Source: Bacteroidaceae bacterium
Lineage (GTDB): Bacteria; Bacteroidota; Bacteroidia; Bacteroidales; Bacteroidaceae
Direction: 5' to 3'
Assembly: GCA_017464345.1 (NCBI GenBank)
Contig: JAFUAH010000007.1
Span: 41,916 to 105,915 of the forward strand
Length of the DNA stretch: 64,000 bases
Shown here piece by piece: positions 49,248-57,640 of the stretch (positions within the stretch are counted from its first letter, which is position 1; every line of letters starts with the position of its first letter). The position numbers and the translations under genes were made by a program. The notes beneath the pieces were generated by a model. The model was not told the DNA's origin and searched no databases. It was given only the letters and a program-made list of their open reading frames with translations.

Positions 49248-52070
49248 ATGGAAAAATTGTTCCTGCTGGATGCATACGCGCTGATATTCCGCGCCTACTA
49301 CGCTTTTATCAAGAACCCGAGGATAAACTCCAAGGGCATGAACACATCCGCCGTGATGGGTTTCGTGAACACGCTGGAAGAGGTGCTCCAGAAGGAACAG
49401 CCGACACACCTGGGCGTGGCCTTCGACCCCTCGGGCCCCACATTCCGCCACGAGGCTTACCCCGAGTACAAGGCACAGCGCGAGGAGACGCCCGAGGCCA
49501 TCCGCGTGGCCGTACCCTATATCAAGAAGATTCTGGAGGCCTACCACATCCCCATCCTGGAGGTGCCGGGCTTCGAGGCCGACGATGTCATCGGCACACT
49601 GGCCACGCAGGCCGACCACGAGGGCATCCGCACCTACATGATGACACCCGATAAGGACTACGCCCAACTGGTAACACCACGGGTGAACATGTATCGCCCG
49701 AGTCTGGGTGCGAAGGAAGCGGAGGTGCTGGGCCCGGAAGAAGTGAAGGCGAAGTATGGACTCGTGGATTGTCGGCAGGTCATCGATATGCTGGGACTGA
49801 TGGGCGACGCGGCCGACAACATTCCGGGCTGTCCCGGAGTGGGGGAGAAAACCGCGCAGAAGCTCATCCAGCAGTTCGGGAGCGTGGAGAGCCTGCTGGA
49901 GCGGAGTAATGAGCTGAAAGGGGCCTTAAAACAAAAAATAGAGGACAATCGGGAGCAGATTGTCTTCTCGAAGTGGCTGGCCACCATCAAGACGGACGTG
50001 CCCGTCACGCTCGACATGCCCTCGCTGGCTGTGAAAGAACTGGACCTCGATGCACTGAAGGCACTGTACGAGGAACTGGAATTCCGCGCCCTGCTGAACA
50101 AGAAAATGGGTATAGCCACCCCCACAAAACCAACACCGCAGCCCCAACAGCAGAACGTACAGCTCGACCTATTCGGAAATCCATTAAGCACAAAGACCGC
50201 AAAGGTCACAGAGCCCACAGAGGAAAAGGATAGTCAAGGAGAACCCATCCCCTCTGTGTTTTCTGCCTACTCTGCGTCCTCCGTGTCATATACGTTAGTC
50301 GAAACGCCCGAGGCGATGGCCCAGTTGCGCGATACGCTGCTCTCGGCCTCAGCCATCTGCCTGGACACGGAAGCCACCTCCGTGGAGAGTATGCGGGCAC
50401 GACTGGTGGGGCTCAGTTTCGCCGTCCGCGAGGGCCAGGCCTGGTACGTCCCCGTCCCGCAGAGCCGCGAGGAGGCAAGTAGGGTAGTGGAGGTGTTCCG
50501 CCCCGTCTATGAATCTGAAATACTGAAGATTGGGCAGAACCTGAAGTACGACCTCATGGTGCTCCAGAACCACGGCATCACGCTCCGTGGCCCGATGGTC
50601 GATACCATGATTGCCCACTACCTGATAAGCCCCGAACTGCACCACGGCATGGACTACATGGCCGAGACGCTGCTCCAGTACCAGACCATCCACATCGAGG
50701 AACTTATCGGCCCGAAGGGCAAGAAGCAGCGCTCGATGGCCGAACTCACGCCGCAGGAGGTCTATGTCTATGCCTGCGAGGATGCCGACGTGACCTTGCG
50801 CCTGTGGAATGTACTGAAGCCTCGCCTGAAGGAACTGGGATGCGAAAGCCTGTTCTACGACGTCGAAATGCCCCTGATGCCCGTCCTGGCTTATATGGAA
50901 AGGAACGGCGTGCGCATCGACACCGAGGGACTGCGCGAGACGAGTCGCCTATTCACGCAAAGGATGCAGCAGATAGAGAACGAAGTGCATGAACTGACGG
51001 GCGTTCCTGACCTGAACATCTCCTCCCCGAAGCAGGTGGGCGAAGTGCTCTTCGAACGACTGGAGATTACCAACAAACCGAAGAAAACCAAGACGGGACA
51101 GTACGTGACCTCAGAGGAGGTGCTGGAGTCGCTGCGTTCGAAACATCCCGCCGTGGAGAAGATTCTGGCCTATCGCGGGCTGAAGAAACTCCTGGGGACG
51201 TACATCGATGCCCTGCCCATGCTCATCAACCCCATGACGGGCCACATCCATACGTCGTTCAACCAGACCGTGGCCGCCACGGGTCGCCTCTCCAGTAGCA
51301 ATCCCAACTTGCAGAACATCCCCGTCCGCGATGCCGAAGGCAAGGAAGTCCGCCGTGCCTTCATCCCAGAGCCTGGGCAGGAGTTCTTCTCCGCCGACTA
51401 CAGCCAGATAGAACTGCGCATCATGGCGCATCTGAGCCAAGACGAGAACTTGCTCGAAGCCTTCCGCTCGGGTCACGACATCCACGCCGCCACGGCTGCC
51501 AAGATATTCCACAAACCCATAGAGGAGGTGACCAGCGACGAGCGCCGCAAGGCCAAGACGGCGAACTTCGGCATCATCTATGGCATCAGTGTCTTCGGTC
51601 TGGCAGAGCGCATCGGGTGCAGCCGTTCGGAGGCGAAGGAACTCATCGACGGCTATTTCCTGACCTATCCGAAGGTAAAGGAGTACATGAACCGCAGTAT
51701 CCAGATGGCACGCGACCGTGGTTTCACGGAAACACTCTTCCACCGTCGCCTCGTCCTGCCCGACATCAACAGCCACAACGCCGTAGTACGCGGTTACGCC
51801 GAGCGTAACGCCATCAATGCCCCCATCCAGGGCACTGCCGCCGACATCATCAAAATCGCGATGGTGCGCGTCTTCCGTCGCCTCCAGAGCGAAGGTTTCC
51901 AGAGCCGCATGATACTGCAAGTACACGACGAACTGAACTTCACCGTCCTGCCCGAAGAGAAGGCCCGCCTACAGTCCATGGTCATCGAAGAAATGCAATC
52001 CGCCTGCCAACTCTCCGTCCCCCTCGTAGCCGACTGTGGCTGGGGCACGAACTGGCTGGAGGCGCACTAA
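49248..52070 (+). CDS. polA: DNA polymerase I (940 aa)
   Basis: All three domains are present. The 5' nuclease (1-290) has GFEADDVIGTLA and MLGLMGDAADNIPGCPGVGEKTA. The 3'-5' exonuclease (about 345-520) keeps its metal residues in CLDTEAT, GQNLKYDLMVLQNHG and YACEDADVTLRLW. The polymerase domain ends with FFSADYSQIELRIMAHLSQD, RRKAKTANFGIIYGIS and LQVHDELNF. Proofreading therefore should be active. Between domains 1 and 2 (residues 314-347) is a Ser/Thr/Glu-rich linker encoded by a palindromic repeat (50189-50287). The gene has its own promoter and is followed by an octamer-flanked gene. Confidence 0.97.
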   Translation: MEKLFLLDAYALIFRAYYAFIKNPRINSKGMNTSAVMGFVNTLEEVLQKEQPTHLGVAFDPSGPTFRHEAYPEYKAQREETPEAIRVAVPYIKKILEAYHIPILEVPGFEADDVIGTLATQADHEGIRTYMMTPDKDYAQLVTPRVNMYRPSLGAKEAEVLGPEEVKAKYGLVDCRQVIDMLGLMGDAADNIPGCPGVGEKTAQKLIQQFGSVESLLERSNELKGALKQKIEDNREQIVFSKWLATIKTDVPVTLDMPSLAVKELDLDALKALYEELEFRALLNKKMGIATPTKPTPQPQQQNVQLDLFGNPLSTKTAKVTEPTEEKDSQGEPIPSVFSAYSASSVSYTLVETPEAMAQLRDTLLSASAICLDTEATSVESMRARLVGLSFAVREGQAWYVPVPQSREEASRVVEVFRPVYESEILKIGQNLKYDLMVLQNHGITLRGPMVDTMIAHYLISPELHHGMDYMAETLLQYQTIHIEELIGPKGKKQRSMAELTPQEVYVYACEDADVTLRLWNVLKPRLKELGCESLFYDVEMPLMPVLAYMERNGVRIDTEGLRETSRLFTQRMQQIENEVHELTGVPDLNISSPKQVGEVLFERLEITNKPKKTKTGQYVTSEEVLESLRSKHPAVEKILAYRGLKKLLGTYIDALPMLINPMTGHIHTSFNQTVAATGRLSSSNPNLQNIPVRDAEGKEVRRAFIPEPGQEFFSADYSQIELRIMAHLSQDENLLEAFRSGHDIHAATAAKIFHKPIEEVTSDERRKAKTANFGIIYGISVFGLAERIGCSRSEAKELIDGYFLTYPKVKEYMNRSIQMARDRGFTETLFHRRLVLPDINSHNAVVRGYAERNAINAPIQGTAADIIKIAMVRVFRRLQSEGFQSRMILQVHDELNFTVLPEEKARLQSMVIEEMQSACQLSVPLVADCGWGTNWLEAH
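50189..50287. repeat. CACAGAG/CTCTGTG repeat translated inside polA
   Basis: The left half contains AAAGGTCACAGAGCCCACAG; about 35 bp later the right half contains CCTCTGTG, CTACTCTGCGTCC and CCGTGTC in inverted sense. It encodes the interdomain linker and is unlike the flanking GC-rich codon usage. Confidence 0.6.
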
Positions 52071-52077
52071 GAAACAT

Positions 52078-52117
52078 CGATATTTCGAAATAACGAAATG
52101 TCGAAATAACGAAAATA
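52078..52117. repeat. CGAAATNN octamer array upstream of the second four-helix-bundle gene
   Basis: Five contiguous octamers: CGATATTT, CGAAATAA, CGAAATGT, CGAAATAA, CGAAAATA. The array ends 3 bp before the start codon at 52121. Confidence 0.88.
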
Positions 52118-52120
52118 ACA

Positions 52121-52861
52121 ATGGAAATCAGAAAATCCGGATATTACTGGCTTGACACATGGGTGCTGGCTAACGTCATCCAACTGGCCACGCAGGACTT
52201 CTGCCTGCGGTATCTCAATCGTACCAACGACCCCTGTGGGCGGCAGTTCGACCAGATGACGCAGGCGGCACGTTCTGCCCCAGCCAACATCGCCGAAGGC
52301 AATTCACGGCACTCTACGTCGAGGGAAACCGAGATGAAACTCACTGATGTGGCTCGCGCCAGTATGGCAGAACTTGCCAACGACTATCTGAATTGGCTTT
52401 TGCTGCACGAGAGCATTCCCTGGTCGATGAACTCTCCTGAGTATAGAACCGTCAATGGCATACAATTTGACCGCCCTCTCTACAAGGACGATGTGCAGCA
52501 CCTGAGCAGCATACACATTCTGGCACAGAAACATAAGTTTGATGTGTGGCTGAAGGGTGACGACTCTCTGTTGGCTGCTAATTGTCTGCTGGTGCTCTGC
52601 AACCGGCTCAGCCAGATGTTGCGAAAACAGATAGAGCATCTGCTTCAATCGTTTAAGGAGAATGGTGGCTTTACCGAAGGGCTCACAGCCGAACGCCTGT
52701 CCTATCGCACACAGAAGAGTGTGGAAGACGATGCCCCCGCATGTCCATTGTGCGGAAAGCCTATGATACGGCGTGTAGCCAAGAAGGGAGTTAACTCCGG
52801 CAAGGAGTTCTGGAGTTGCAGCGGTTATCCAGAATGCAATGGGACAAGGAGGATGATGTGA
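52121..52861 (+). CDS. Four-helix-bundle suffix-domain protein with C-terminal zinc ribbon (246 aa)
   Basis: The N-terminal half is a four-helix-bundle of the S23/bIVS type (FDQMTQAARSAPANIAEGNS, then EMKLTDVARASMAELANDYL). A C-terminal zinc ribbon of the topoisomerase zf-C4 type (CPLCGKPM...FWSCSGYPECNGTRRM) makes it a member of the suffix-domain subgroup (TIGR04258). The ribbon suggests nucleic-acid binding. The gene is bracketed by octamer arrays on both sides (52078-52117 and 52865-52968) and sits between polA and a GH27 gene with no functional link to either. The function is unknown; the context suggests a mobile or repeat-associated element. Confidence 0.85.
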   Translation: MEIRKSGYYWLDTWVLANVIQLATQDFCLRYLNRTNDPCGRQFDQMTQAARSAPANIAEGNSRHSTSRETEMKLTDVARASMAELANDYLNWLLLHESIPWSMNSPEYRTVNGIQFDRPLYKDDVQHLSSIHILAQKHKFDVWLKGDDSLLAANCLLVLCNRLSQMLRKQIEHLLQSFKENGGFTEGLTAERLSYRTQKSVEDDAPACPLCGKPMIRRVAKKGVNSGKEFWSCSGYPECNGTRRMM

Positions 52862-52864
52862 TTT

Positions 52865-52968
52865 CGGAATTTCGGAATTTCGAGATGTCGAGATGTCGAG
52901 ATGTCGAGATGTCGAGATGTCGAAATATCGGAATGTCGAAATATCGGAATGTCAAGACATCGGAATTC
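52865..52968. repeat. Thirteen-unit CGNNNNNN octamer array downstream of the second four-helix-bundle gene
   Basis: Contiguous octamers in perfect register: CGGAATTT twice, CGAGATGT five times, CGAAATAT/CGGAATGT twice alternating, CAAGACAT, CGGAATTC. The array begins 3 bp after the stop and shares its consensus with the array upstream of the gene. Confidence 0.95.
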
Positions 52969-53041
52969 CGAAAAACATTGTAATTTCAATTTTTATTTGT
53001 AACTTTACTCTCAAATGTAAGATCATAATAAAAATACTACC

Positions 53042-54643
53042 ATGAAACGCTTAGCATTTGTAATTTTCATTCTTCATTCTATACTCTTTAATCTTCATTC
53101 TCAGCCACTGCCCCCGACCATGGGATGGAGCTCTTGGAACACGTTTGCGCTGAATATCAACGAGGAAGTGATTAAGGGACAGGCCGATGCGATGGTCGCT
53201 ACGGGGTTGAAAGATGCAGGCTACCAGTACATCAATATCGACGACGGATATTTCTACAACCGCAACGAGACGACGGGCGCCCTGCTCATCCACCCTGTGA
53301 AGTTCCCCAAGGGCCTGAAACCCGTGGTGGACTACATACACGCCAAAGGGCTGAAAGCCGGCATCTACTCGGACGCGGGCATCAACACCTGCGGTTCGTG
53401 GGGCAATCCCGACACGTCGGGTAGGGGAGTGGGCCTCTACGGACACGACAAGCAGGACCTCGACATGTTCTTCTCCGACCTCGATTTCGACTTCATCAAG
53501 GTGGACTACTGCGGCGGCAACTGGGGAGAGAAGGGAAATGAACTTTTTCTCGATGAAAAGGAACGTTATTCCACCATCAGCCGCACGATGAAGGACACCC
53601 GCCGCCCCGATGCCATCCTGAACATCTGCCGCTGGGCCTTCCCCGGCACATGGGCCCGGGACGTGGCTCTCTCGTGGCGCACGACGGGCGACATCAACGA
53701 CTCTTGGCCCTCCGTTCGTGGTATCCTGGCCGAAAATCTCTACCTCTCGGCTTACAGCGGACCGGGCTACTACAACGACATGGACATGCTGGAGGTGGGT
53801 CGCCGCATGTCGGTGGAGGAGGACAAGACGCACTTCGGCCTATGGTGCATCATGAACTCGCCGCTACTCATCGGATGCGACATGCGCAACATTCGTCCCG
53901 AGGCCCTGGAACTGATGAAAAACCCCGAACTCATCGGGATAAATCAGGATAAGACCTTCCAGCAGGCTTATCCTGTGAAGTACACCCACGGGTGCTACAT
54001 TCTGGTGCGCGACATGGAGACGCTGAACGGGCTGACGCGCGCCTTTGCCGTCTACAACCCCACGGATGAGGCTGCCAATGTCACCGTCATGTTCACGAAC
54101 CTCTGTCTGGGTGGCAAGGTGCAGTTGCGCGACCTCTTCGAACGTCGCGACATCGGCAGCTTCACGGGTGGTTATCAGGTAGTTGTACCTGCCCACGGCA
54201 CGCGCATCTATAAGGCTACGGCCGAACAGCGTCTGGAGCGCCGCCGCTACGAGGCTGAGACGGGTTATATCCCCACCTATCAGGAAATCCGCAACAATCA
54301 GGAGGCCAAGACGGGCATCTACGTATCCAGCAACAACTGTTCCTCGGGCTACAAGGCCTGCTGGCTGGGCCAGAGCGCGGAGAATCACCTCGAATGGGGC
54401 AACGTATACAGCGAGAAGGGCGGCAAGCGCACGCTCACCATTGCCTACCTGACGGGTGAAGAGCGCCAGATGACGGTCACCGTCAACGGCAAGAAACCCC
54501 AAACCCTGACCGCGAACGGACAGGGCTGGGACAAGGTGGCCACCGTCACCGTCCCCATCAAACTGAAGAAGGGGCAGAACACCATCCGCCTTTCCAACCC
54601 CGACGGCTGGATGCCGGACATCGATTACATCGAATTGCATTGA
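53042..54643 (+). CDS. Secreted alpha-galactosidase, GH27 (533 aa)
   Basis: Signal peptide (1-20). GH27 catalytic region: the opening PTMGWSSWNTF, YINIDDGYF, the nucleophile Asp155 in DFIKVDYCGG, and the acid/base Asp217 in SWRTTGDINDSW, followed by FGLWCIMNSPLLIGCDMR. It removes terminal alpha-galactose from oligosaccharides. Residues about 400-533 form a carbohydrate-binding sandwich (CBM35-like) with ETGIYVSSNNCSSGYKA-type residues and a final LSNPDGWMPDIDYIEL. There is no SusCD pair nearby, so it stands alone. The nucleotides encoding the signal peptide include two near-repeats of ATTCTTCATTCT. Confidence 0.92.
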   Translation: MKRLAFVIFILHSILFNLHSQPLPPTMGWSSWNTFALNINEEVIKGQADAMVATGLKDAGYQYINIDDGYFYNRNETTGALLIHPVKFPKGLKPVVDYIHAKGLKAGIYSDAGINTCGSWGNPDTSGRGVGLYGHDKQDLDMFFSDLDFDFIKVDYCGGNWGEKGNELFLDEKERYSTISRTMKDTRRPDAILNICRWAFPGTWARDVALSWRTTGDINDSWPSVRGILAENLYLSAYSGPGYYNDMDMLEVGRRMSVEEDKTHFGLWCIMNSPLLIGCDMRNIRPEALELMKNPELIGINQDKTFQQAYPVKYTHGCYILVRDMETLNGLTRAFAVYNPTDEAANVTVMFTNLCLGGKVQLRDLFERRDIGSFTGGYQVVVPAHGTRIYKATAEQRLERRRYEAETGYIPTYQEIRNNQEAKTGIYVSSNNCSSGYKACWLGQSAENHLEWGNVYSEKGGKRTLTIAYLTGEERQMTVTVNGKKPQTLTANGQGWDKVATVTVPIKLKKGQNTIRLSNPDGWMPDIDYIELH

Positions 54644-54724
54644 CAACGAATATGCTTTTAACTACGAATTACACAAATTTAACGAATTAAACCTAATAAC
54701 CTTATAACCTTAAATTTAACCATT

Positions 54725-56062
54725 ATGGACGTAAAACAAATCATGAATCAACTGGAGGCTAAGCACCCCGGTGAGAAAGAATTCTTGCAGGCAGTACATG
54801 AGGTATTGCTCAGTATCGAAGACGTTTACAACCAGCACCCCGAGTTCGAACGGGCCAAGCTCATCGAGCGCCTCGTAGAGCCCGAGCGCATCATCACCTT
54901 CCGCGTGCCCTGGGTCGACGACAAGGGCGAGGTTCAGGTAAACCTGGGCTACCGCGTGCAGTTCAACAGCGCCATCGGCCCGTACAAGGGCGGCTTGCGC
55001 TTCCACGCCTCGGTGAACCTCAGCATCCTGAAGTTCCTCGGCTTCGAACAGACATTTAAGAATGCCCTGACCACGCTGCCCATGGGCGGTGGCAAGGGTG
55101 GCTCCGACTTCTCGCCCCGTGGCAAGAGCGACGCTGAAATCATGCGCTTCTGCCAGGCCTTCATGAACGAACTGTATCGCTACATCGGTCCCGAAATCGA
55201 CGTACCCGCCGGCGACATCGGCGTGGGCGGTCGCGAGGTAGGCTACCTCTTCGGGCAGTACAAGAAACTGACGCGCGACTGGAGCGGCGTGCTCACGGGC
55301 AAGGGCCTGGAGTTCGGCGGCTCGCTGGTGCGTCCCGAGGCCACAGGTTTCGGCGGACTGTACTTCGTCAATCAGATGTTGCAGACGCGCGGCATCGACA
55401 TCAAGGGCAAGACCGTGGCCATCAGCGGTTTCGGTAACGTAGCCTGGGGCGCTGCCACGAAGGCTACCCAACTCGGTGCCAAGGTGGTGACCATCAGCGG
55501 CCCCGACGGCTACATCTACGACCCTGAGGGCATCAGCGGCGAGAAGATTGACTACATGCTGGAACTCCGCGCTTCGGGCAACGACATCTGCCAGCCCTAC
55601 GCCGACGAGTTCCCCGGCAGCACCTTCGTGCCCGGCCGGAAGCCTTGGGAGGTGAAGTGTGACATCGCCCTGCCCTGCGCTACGCAGAACGAACTGAACG
55701 GCGACGATGCCAAGCAATTGATAGCCAACGGCGTCACTTGCGTGGGTGAAATCTCCAACATGGGTTGCACGCCCGAGGCCATTGATACCTTCATCGAGGC
55801 CAAGTTGCTCTATGCCCCCGGCAAGGCCGTGAACGCCGGTGGTGTGGCCACCAGCGGACTGGAGATGAGCCAGAATGCCATGCACCTATCCTGGACAGCC
55901 GAGGAAGTGGACCAGAAACTCCACCAAATCATGCACGCCATCCATGCCCAGTGCGTGAAGTATGGCCAGCAGCCCGACGGCTACATCAACTACGTTCGCG
56001 GTGCCAACGTGGCCGGCTTCATGAAAGTTGCAAAGGCTATGATGGCACAGGGCATCGTATGA
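54725..56062 (+). CDS. gdhA: NADP-type glutamate dehydrogenase (445 aa)
   Basis: Family-1 glutamate dehydrogenase: RVQFNSAIGPYKGGLRFH, then LPMGGGKGGSDFSPRGKSD with the catalytic lysine, GVLTGKGLEFGGSLVRPEATGFG-type residues (GKGLEFGGSLVRPEATG) and the nucleotide-binding AISGFGNVAWGAATKA. The size of 445 aa is that of hexameric NADP enzymes, which assimilate ammonia into glutamate in Bacteroidales. It is monocistronic, with AT-rich repeats (TTTAACGAATTAAAC) in front and a long structured terminator behind. Confidence 0.96.
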   Translation: MDVKQIMNQLEAKHPGEKEFLQAVHEVLLSIEDVYNQHPEFERAKLIERLVEPERIITFRVPWVDDKGEVQVNLGYRVQFNSAIGPYKGGLRFHASVNLSILKFLGFEQTFKNALTTLPMGGGKGGSDFSPRGKSDAEIMRFCQAFMNELYRYIGPEIDVPAGDIGVGGREVGYLFGQYKKLTRDWSGVLTGKGLEFGGSLVRPEATGFGGLYFVNQMLQTRGIDIKGKTVAISGFGNVAWGAATKATQLGAKVVTISGPDGYIYDPEGISGEKIDYMLELRASGNDICQPYADEFPGSTFVPGRKPWEVKCDIALPCATQNELNGDDAKQLIANGVTCVGEISNMGCTPEAIDTFIEAKLLYAPGKAVNAGGVATSGLEMSQNAMHLSWTAEEVDQKLHQIMHAIHAQCVKYGQQPDGYINYVRGANVAGFMKVAKAMMAQGIV

Positions 56063-56087
56063 TGCCACCAGCGAGTCCCCCCCATAG

Positions 56088-56196
56088 GTCGGGGCTCAGT
56101 CCCGTACGGGACGGACTTCCATCTTGCCCGGGACGAGGCTCTGTCCTGCCCGGGACGGAGGTCCAACCTGTACGGGTCTGAGCCCCGACTTTTTTT
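56088..56196. terminator. Long composite terminator between convergent gdhA and the 315-aa gene
   Basis: The outer stem GTCGGGGCTCAG (56088-56099) pairs with CTGAGCCCCGAC (56178-56189), followed by seven Ts (56190-56196). The interior carries further palindromes of the CCCGTACGGG and CCCGGGAC/GTCC type. It is efficient for gdhA; the minus-strand gene ends 45 bp away. Confidence 0.8.
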
Positions 56197-56241
56197 GCTA
56201 CTAAAATCAGCCCTTCACGACGGCAGGCAACAGCCCGCCTG

Positions 56242-57189
56242 TTAGGCAGGCGTGACAGCGTTCTTCTCCTTGCTCCGGCGGAGCATCTGCAAGGCCTCGG
56301 AGGGGTCGAAGGGACCGGCGTCCTCAAAGGAGAACAGGTTGCCGTCGTCGTAGATGCCGTTCATGGTGCCCCAATCGGTGATGATGAGTCCGTTGCCCGA
56401 GTTCACGTTCAGCGTAAACACACGGCCAGCGGCATGGTTGGCCCAGCGGTCAATTACAAAGTGCCCCTCTTCGGGGCGGATGTCGAGGGCACACCAGTTC
56501 TTCTCCATGTACTCGGGGAGCATGGGGTCGTCGGTTTCGGCATGCATTATGTTGATAAACCGATGTCTCTGCACGCTGTACATATAGTACGAATCCTCGA
56601 AGTGGACGAGCGCAAAGGTGGAGGCCGTGTCACAGCGATAGAAGTGGGCCTCGGAGTATGTGCTGGCCAACTGGTGGCTGTCGATGCCTAATGAACCACG
56701 CTTCTTGTCGCGAGTGTGGATGTAGTACTGCCGCTGGTTACTCAGTTGGTCAAGGCTGGTCACATAGACAGGCTCAGGTACAACGACTGGCCGACTAATA
56801 TACAGGTATGCACCTACTGCCAACAGCACCGCACCAAGCACTGCAACCAGTGCCCACAGCCAGCGCCGCTTTGGAGTAGGGGAGGGCAGCGGATCGGCAG
56901 GAACCGCCTCGCTCACTTCTCCGGGTTCTGGTTCGATTTCCATATTCTCTACCAGGAACTGGGTGTAGTCATCAAAGCCGATGAAACGGGACAAAATATC
57001 GAGTGTGGAGTAGCGCGTCTTCACCGACGGACGATAACCCCAGAGGCGCATCAGTGTCGTCGGACTCACCGACTCGCTCAAGCGTTTCATCACTTGCTCT
57101 GACAGATAGTCAAAGTCCTGAGGGGTTTTCATCTCCCGATGCAGTTCCCGCTCCACTGCACGACATAGTTTTTCGTATTCCATGGTCAT
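56242..57189 (-). CDS. Membrane-anchored protein of unknown function (315 aa)
   Basis: Residues 1-95 are a helical domain of mixed charge with a possible DNA-binding or protein-binding fold (MKRLSESVSPTTLMRLWGYR and LDILSRFIGFDDYTQF). A Pro-rich linker and one transmembrane helix follow at about 108-130 (WLWALVAVLGAVLLAVGAYL). The outer part (135-290) is beta-rich (YYIHTRDKKRGSLGID, FALVHFEDSYYMYS) and resembles a beta-trefoil/propeller-like ligand domain. The inside domain is expected to be cytoplasmic. The layout suggests a one-component membrane sensor, but no family was recognised. The promoter box is at 57206-57213. Confidence 0.6.
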   Translation of the reverse strand: MTMEYEKLCRAVERELHREMKTPQDFDYLSEQVMKRLSESVSPTTLMRLWGYRPSVKTRYSTLDILSRFIGFDDYTQFLVENMEIEPEPGEVSEAVPADPLPSPTPKRRWLWALVAVLGAVLLAVGAYLYISRPVVVPEPVYVTSLDQLSNQRQYYIHTRDKKRGSLGIDSHQLASTYSEAHFYRCDTASTFALVHFEDSYYMYSVQRHRFINIMHAETDDPMLPEYMEKNWCALDIRPEEGHFVIDRWANHAAGRVFTLNVNSGNGLIITDWGTMNGIYDDGNLFSFEDAGPFDPSEALQMLRRSKEKNAVTPA

Positions 57190-57205
57190 TTTCTCTTTTG
57201 TCCCG

Positions 57206-57213
57206 CAAATTTA
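57206..57213 (-). promoter_or_regulatory. -7 promoter box of the 315-aa membrane protein gene
   Basis: Minus-strand TAAATTTG, 16 bp upstream of the start at 57189. Confidence 0.6.
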
Positions 57214-57399
57214 CAAAAAAACATCGACACACACAATCGCCCTCCCGCCGAGTAGGCATGAATCCTCGCTTTTTGGACAAAAGACATGGAAATGGCATAT
57301 AAAAGCCCGGCCATTGCTGCGATAAAAATTGTGCCCCATCGGCAAAATCCATAAAAAAGACACTGCCCCTTTGCACAAAATAGCCTACCTTTGCACTGA

Positions 57400-57511
57400 T
57401 TCAACGCCCACAGTCCCCCATTGGTTGATGGTGTGCACGGGGCATGAGAAGAAATAGTAGTAGTAATAGTTAAGGAAGGAACTGGGCTGTGAAGTCCGGT
57501 TCTTTTCGTCT
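57400..57511 (+). ncRNA. Candidate small RNA of about 110 nt
   Basis: A -7 box TACCTTTG (57386-57393) is followed by about 110 nt without a good reading frame, ending in a 10-bp stem (GAACTGGGCT/AGTCCGGTTC with two G-U pairs), a GUGA tetraloop of the GNRA type (57489-57492), and TTTT (57503-57506). A GTGCACGGGGCA region could form an internal stem with upstream C-runs. It could alternatively be an upstream part of the ychF transcript, but ychF has its own promoter. Confidence 0.5.
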
Positions 57512-57564
57512 TAATAACACCGCGTCAGCAAGGACATAAACCAGCAAACGAAATCACAAATAAA

Positions 57565-57596
57565 TTTGGCATTCCGCTCACTTATTCGTACCTTTG
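57565..57596 (+). promoter_or_regulatory. Promoter of ychF
   Basis: TTTG (57565-57568), 20-bp spacer, TACCTTTG (57589-57596), 44 bp upstream of the start. It is a full consensus match. Confidence 0.7.
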
Positions 57597-57640
57597 CACA
57601 TCGTAAATAATAGTAAATTACTAAATCGTAAATAACCAAA

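Larger units (their letters stand above)
57190..57640. other. Intergenic region with a candidate small RNA, upstream of ychF
   Basis: 451 bp without a supported protein gene. It contains the minus-strand promoter box (57206-57213), an isolated plus-strand promoter box (57386-57393), a terminator-like hairpin (57479-57506) that together with it defines a possible RNA of about 110 nt, and the ychF promoter (57565-57596). Confidence 0.6.

Noticed and set aside
52865-52968. Regular array that could be mistaken for a CRISPR
   Set aside because: The units are 8 bp with no spacers, and no cas genes are present.
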